This document shows positions 60,984 to 64,000 of a stretch of 64,000 nucleotides of DNA, piece by piece. Where the stretch lies: positions 1 to 64,000 of the forward strand of contig NJAL01000001.1 of assembly GCA_002591725.1 (NCBI GenBank), given 5' to 3'. The position numbers and the translations under genes were made by a program. Origin of the DNA: Candidatus Didemnitutus mandela (GTDB lineage Bacteria > Verrucomicrobiota > Verrucomicrobiia > Opitutales > Opitutaceae). A model generated the notes under the pieces. It was not told where the DNA came from. It was given only the letters and a program-made list of their open reading frames with translations, and ran no database searches. Numbering within the stretch: position 1 is the stretch's first letter; every line of letters starts with the position of its first letter.

Positions 60984-62105
60984 TGAACGATACCTTTATT
61001 TTACATGCAGACGATCTGATTCTCGCTGGTCATCAAGTGCGGGGGGCGCCTGTGTTGCCGGGCATGGCATATATCGACATACTCTATCAGTTTTTTCGTG
61101 AGCATGGTTACGATTTCCATGATCTCGAGCTGCGCCAAGTATCGTTGCATCACCCTCTGACGCTATCTACCTCTGGTGTGATGCGGGTCGAGATCGAGGC
61201 CACCGAACTTGGCCTGGGATCTTGGAGGGTAGTGGTGGCAGACAGTCAGAATCCCGAAGGCAATGGAGCCGCACCACGGACCCGATTTCTTACGGCCGAA
61301 ATGCACCGAATCGAACAGGAAGAATTCTCGGCAACGATCAATCCCCTTGAACCGGCCGGGCCAGGGGCTCGGGCTGTATCTTTGGAAGAAATATATGCTG
61401 GTTGTCGCAGTCGCGAGCTCGTGCACCGCGGCGTCATGAAAACTAAGGGTGCTGTGTATGCGCTTCCCTCGCTGCACGCAGTCAGCTGCCGCCTGCCGGA
61501 GGGAACTTTTGCGGACGCGGAGGACTTTCTATTTCACCCCGCGTTGCTCGATGGGAGCGGCCTGGCGGTGGCGGCGGCCTTTGCCGCAGAATTTCCGCAG
61601 GAACAGCGGTTATTTCTTCCGCTGGCGTTTGCCTCGTTTCGCTCTATGGCTTCTTGGTGTACGGCCGGCTTTGCACGTGTGGCACCCGGATCGCTGCGCC
61701 GAAAAAATGAGCTACTGATCGCCGATCTGGAATTTTTCAATGAAGACGGTTCGCAGTTTGCCGAGATGCGCGGCTTTACCCTTAAGTCGGTGCGCGGTCA
61801 GGAGCCATCAGTAACTGTCTACCAGACAAAACACACTCCGACTACGCACCATGAATCGGAATCGACGGTCGCTCCGACAAGAGGGATGGTAGCGCGTACG
61901 CTGCTGCAGGAATTGGTGGCAGAACGCCTCCAACGTCGACCCGAGGAGATCCCCTGCGATAGCGGCTATTACGAGCTTGGGCTGGATTCTGCAATGCTGC
62001 TCGAGATCGTGGCTGCCTTGGATAGCAAGTTGTCGCTTGCATTGCCGCCGACATTGCTTTTCGAATATTCTACGATCGATGCGCTGGCGGAATATCTTGC
62101 CACAG
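59555..62105 (+). other. module m10: KS0 (end of PKS2) + DH-ACP (start of PKS3), split dehydrating module
   Basis: The C-terminal KS of PKS2 has the active Cys (DTACSSAL) and second His (NIGHTLCAEG), but the first His is Asn (EANGSGSEV, N6168). It is therefore non-elongating. PKS2 stops soon after. PKS3 begins at once with a DH (HQVRGAPVLP, His17; DGSGLA at the second site) and an ACP (Ser336 in LGLDSAML). KS-KR-ACP-KS0 | DH-ACP across two proteins is the known split ('dehydrating bimodule') arrangement, in which the DH eliminates water from the hydroxyl made by the previous module. The second-site Gln of the DH is replaced by Leu. Confidence 0.87.
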
Positions 62106-64000
62106 AATATGGCGGCGCTTTTGTGGAGGTGTCGGTTCCGTCGCCTGCGTCACCGACTTCGTCGGCCCCAGAAATATCGCCAGAAGCCGTCGCTTCCGCG
62201 CAGGCGGACGAACCAATTGCTATCATTGGGTTGGCAGGACGTTATCCGGAATCCGATGGTATCTCGGAATTTTGGGAAAACCTGAAAGCTGGGCGAGATT
62301 GTATTCGGGAAATTCCAGCTGATCGCTGGGATTGGCATCTGTTGGACGCGTTGCGGTCTCCGTCTGGAAAATCTATGTCGCGTTGGGGCGGCTTCGTGAA
62401 GGAAGCTGACTGCTTTGACCCGCGTTTTTTCCGGATTTCGCCGCGTGAGGCGGAAATTCTAGATCCACAGGAGCGGCTGTTTTTGCAAACCTGCTGGGAA
62501 GCGATGGAGGATGCTGGTTACACTCCGGAAAATTTGGTGGAGCCGCGCGGTCTGCGACGCAAACGCGACGTGGGTGTGTTCGTGGGTGTCATGCACAAGG
62601 ACTACACGCTCGTCGGAGCAGAGGCGGTAGCCAGGGGCGTGACTTTCCCGCTTTCACTTAGTTATGCGACAATCCCGAACCGCGTTTCGTATTTCTGCAA
62701 TTTTCACGGGCCGTCGATGGCAGTGGATACGGTTTGTTCATCATCGCTGACGGCTGTGCACCTCGCGGTCGAGAGCTTGCGTCGTGGCGAGACTCGTGTC
62801 GCGCTGGCTGGCGGCGTAAATCTTTCGCTCCATCCGCATAAATACATGAGTTATGGCGTGGCCGATATGCACGCAAGCGACGGACGCTGCCGGGCATTTG
62901 GCAAGGGAGGCGACGGTTACGTTTCGGGCGAAGGCGTTGGCGTGGTTCTGCTCAAACCGGTGAGCGCTGCGCAACGAGATGGCGACCATATTTATGCGGC
63001 GATCAAGGGCACTGCGATCAACCACGGGGGAAAAGTCAGCGGAATCACCGTGCCTAGCCCAGTGGGTCAATCAGATATGATTTTGGGTTGTTTGGAAAAA
63101 AACGGCGTACCAGCTCGCACTATCAGCTATGTAGAGGCGCATGGCACGGGAACTTCGCTGGGTGACCCGATTGAGATTCAGGGGTTGGTGCGGGCGTTTG
63201 GGGCACAAACGCGCGATACGCAATTCTGTGCGTTGGGATCGGTGAAATCCAATATTGGTCACGCTGAGTCGGCGGCTGGTATCGCTGGGCTGACGAAAGT
63301 GGCACTGCAACTTGCACATCGTACGCTGGTGCCGTCGCTGCATGCGGATGAGGTTAATCCGCTGCTCAAGCTGGAAACCACTCCATTCCATGTGCAACGC
63401 GTGGCGGAAACATGGGCCGAACATGTCGCCGGACCGACGGTACTGCGGAGAGCCGCGCTAAGCTCCTTTGGTGCTTCGGGTTCGAACGCGCACATGATCT
63501 TCGAGGAATTCTGCGAACCTGATGAGGCGATTGAGCCTTTGACGCGTCCGGTGATCGTTCCGCTTTCAGCGAAAACAGAGGAACGCCTGCGGCTTGTGGC
63601 AGGAAATCTTGCACATTATCTGCAGGACTATCCGGAAACGCGTCTAGATCGGCTGGTGTTTACGTTGCAGGTTGGCCGGGTAGCGATGGAATCGCGCGTG
63701 GCAGTAGTTGCGAGAAACGAGACGGAACTAGTTGCGAAATTGGAGGGAATCTCAGTTGGGAAGAAACCGGAGAAGACATGGTTTTCTCCAACTGCGGGAA
63801 GCGCGTTGAAAGGCCTGAGTTCGCCATCGGATTCGCTGGTGAAATTGGTCGAGCGTGGGGCTTGGGGTGAGATCGCCAAAACCTGGGCGGGAGGCGCAGC
63901 CATCGATTGGTTTGTGCTCTATCCGACAACACATCCGCGCCGCCTCAGTTTGCCGACCTATCCGTTTTCTCGCGAACGTTATTGGGTTCCTGAACAGACG
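60983..64000 (+). CDS. trans-AT polyketide synthase 3 (5' part; runs off right edge)
   Basis: An open frame of at least 1006 codons starts at an ATG overlapping the PKS2 stop (TAATG), with a good ribosome binding site GAGGAG about 10 bases upstream (60968-60973). Domains: DH (about 3-270), ACP (about 300-375, Ser336 in LGLDSAML), KS11 (about 409-846; DTVCSSSL, EAHGTGTSLGDP, NIGHAESAAG; intact), then the usual post-KS linker ending in LSLPTYPFSRERYW at the window edge. The initial DH-ACP completes the split module begun by the C-terminal KS0 of PKS2, so PKS2 and PKS3 must dock. KS11 resembles KS5. The full length and further modules are unknown. Confidence 0.95.
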   Translation, partial: MNDTFILHADDLILAGHQVRGAPVLPGMAYIDILYQFFREHGYDFHDLELRQVSLHHPLTLSTSGVMRVEIEATELGLGSWRVVVADSQNPEGNGAAPRTRFLTAEMHRIEQEEFSATINPLEPAGPGARAVSLEEIYAGCRSRELVHRGVMKTKGAVYALPSLHAVSCRLPEGTFADAEDFLFHPALLDGSGLAVAAAFAAEFPQEQRLFLPLAFASFRSMASWCTAGFARVAPGSLRRKNELLIADLEFFNEDGSQFAEMRGFTLKSVRGQEPSVTVYQTKHTPTTHHESESTVAPTRGMVARTLLQELVAERLQRRPEEIPCDSGYYELGLDSAMLLEIVAALDSKLSLALPPTLLFEYSTIDALAEYLATEYGGAFVEVSVPSPASPTSSAPEISPEAVASAQADEPIAIIGLAGRYPESDGISEFWENLKAGRDCIREIPADRWDWHLLDALRSPSGKSMSRWGGFVKEADCFDPRFFRISPREAEILDPQERLFLQTCWEAMEDAGYTPENLVEPRGLRRKRDVGVFVGVMHKDYTLVGAEAVARGVTFPLSLSYATIPNRVSYFCNFHGPSMAVDTVCSSSLTAVHLAVESLRRGETRVALAGGVNLSLHPHKYMSYGVADMHASDGRCRAFGKGGDGYVSGEGVGVVLLKPVSAAQRDGDHIYAAIKGTAINHGGKVSGITVPSPVGQSDMILGCLEKNGVPARTISYVEAHGTGTSLGDPIEIQGLVRAFGAQTRDTQFCALGSVKSNIGHAESAAGIAGLTKVALQLAHRTLVPSLHADEVNPLLKLETTPFHVQRVAETWAEHVAGPTVLRRAALSSFGASGSNAHMIFEEFCEPDEAIEPLTRPVIVPLSAKTEERLRLVAGNLAHYLQDYPETRLDRLVFTLQVGRVAMESRVAVVARNETELVAKLEGISVGKKPEKTWFSPTAGSALKGLSSPSDSLVKLVERGAWGEIAKTWAGGAAIDWFVLYPTTHPRRLSLPTYPFSRERYWVPEQT
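62205..64000 (+). other. module m11: KS and post-KS linker (incomplete)
   Basis: The KS (about 62205-63520) keeps Cys and both His residues and follows the DH-ACP half module, so it should accept an alkene-containing chain. The linker after it (LPTYPF motif near 63950) is complete at the window's end. The next domain is not visible, so the outcome of this module cannot be predicted. Confidence 0.85.

Overview
The window falls into two halves. Positions 1-20.9 kb are mostly decayed DNA: recognisable protein families are present, but they are broken by frameshifts and stops. I see only one clearly intact protein gene here (rsmD, 1559-2143) and one tRNA (tRNA-Gly, 8271-8344, minus strand). Positions 20,939-64,000 hold a giant, fully open trans-AT polyketide synthase (PKS) cluster on the plus strand. 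It has a 6612-residue PKS (20939-40777), a luciferase-like monooxygenase (40774-41922), a 6354-residue PKS (41919-60983) and the start of a third PKS (60983 to beyond the window). All junctions overlap by 1 or 4 bases.

Decayed half, left to right. There is a minus-strand exported protein with repeated W-P-L/F motifs (1-1351), then rsmD, then a LuxR-type response regulator remnant (plus) converging on a hybrid histidine kinase remnant (minus). After the tRNA come minus-strand remnants of an alpha/beta hydrolase, an alginate lyase, a heparinase II/III-family enzyme and a TonB-dependent receptor. Together these look like the remains of a locus for uptake and breakdown of a marine uronate polysaccharide. 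Last is a plus-strand AarF/UbiB-like kinase remnant whose final stop lies 21 bases before the first PKS.

PKS half. No AT domain is visible in any module, so acyl groups must be loaded in trans. Modules in order (my numbering): m1 KS-(degenerate ECH)-ECH-ACP; m2 KS-DH-KR-ACP; m3 KS-flavin monooxygenase (Baeyer-Villiger type)-ACP; m4 KS-KR-ACP; m5 KS-DH(dead)-KR(dead)-ACP; then the free monooxygenase; m6 KS0-ACP; m7 KS-DH-KR-C-methyltransferase-ACP-ER; m8 KS-DH-DH/pyran synthase-like-KR-ACP; m9 KS-KR-ACP; m10 KS0 at the end of PKS2 joined in trans to DH-ACP at the start of PKS3 (a split dehydrating bimodule); m11 KS, cut by the window edge. If colinear, the product segment would carry a beta-branch, an alkene, an inserted oxygen, a hydroxyl, a keto group, an alpha-methyl saturated unit, a cyclic ether and a second alkene.

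Organism. The TonB-dependent receptor shows a Gram-negative bacterium with a once free-living, polysaccharide-degrading marine lifestyle. The contrast of heavy gene decay with a pristine 40-kb PKS is what is known from genome-reducing defensive symbionts of ascidians and sponges. The gene families fit Verrucomicrobia, and from memory the picture resembles 'Candidatus Didemnitutus mandela' or 'Candidatus Synoicihabitans palmerolidicus'. That assignment is inference and was not checked against any database.
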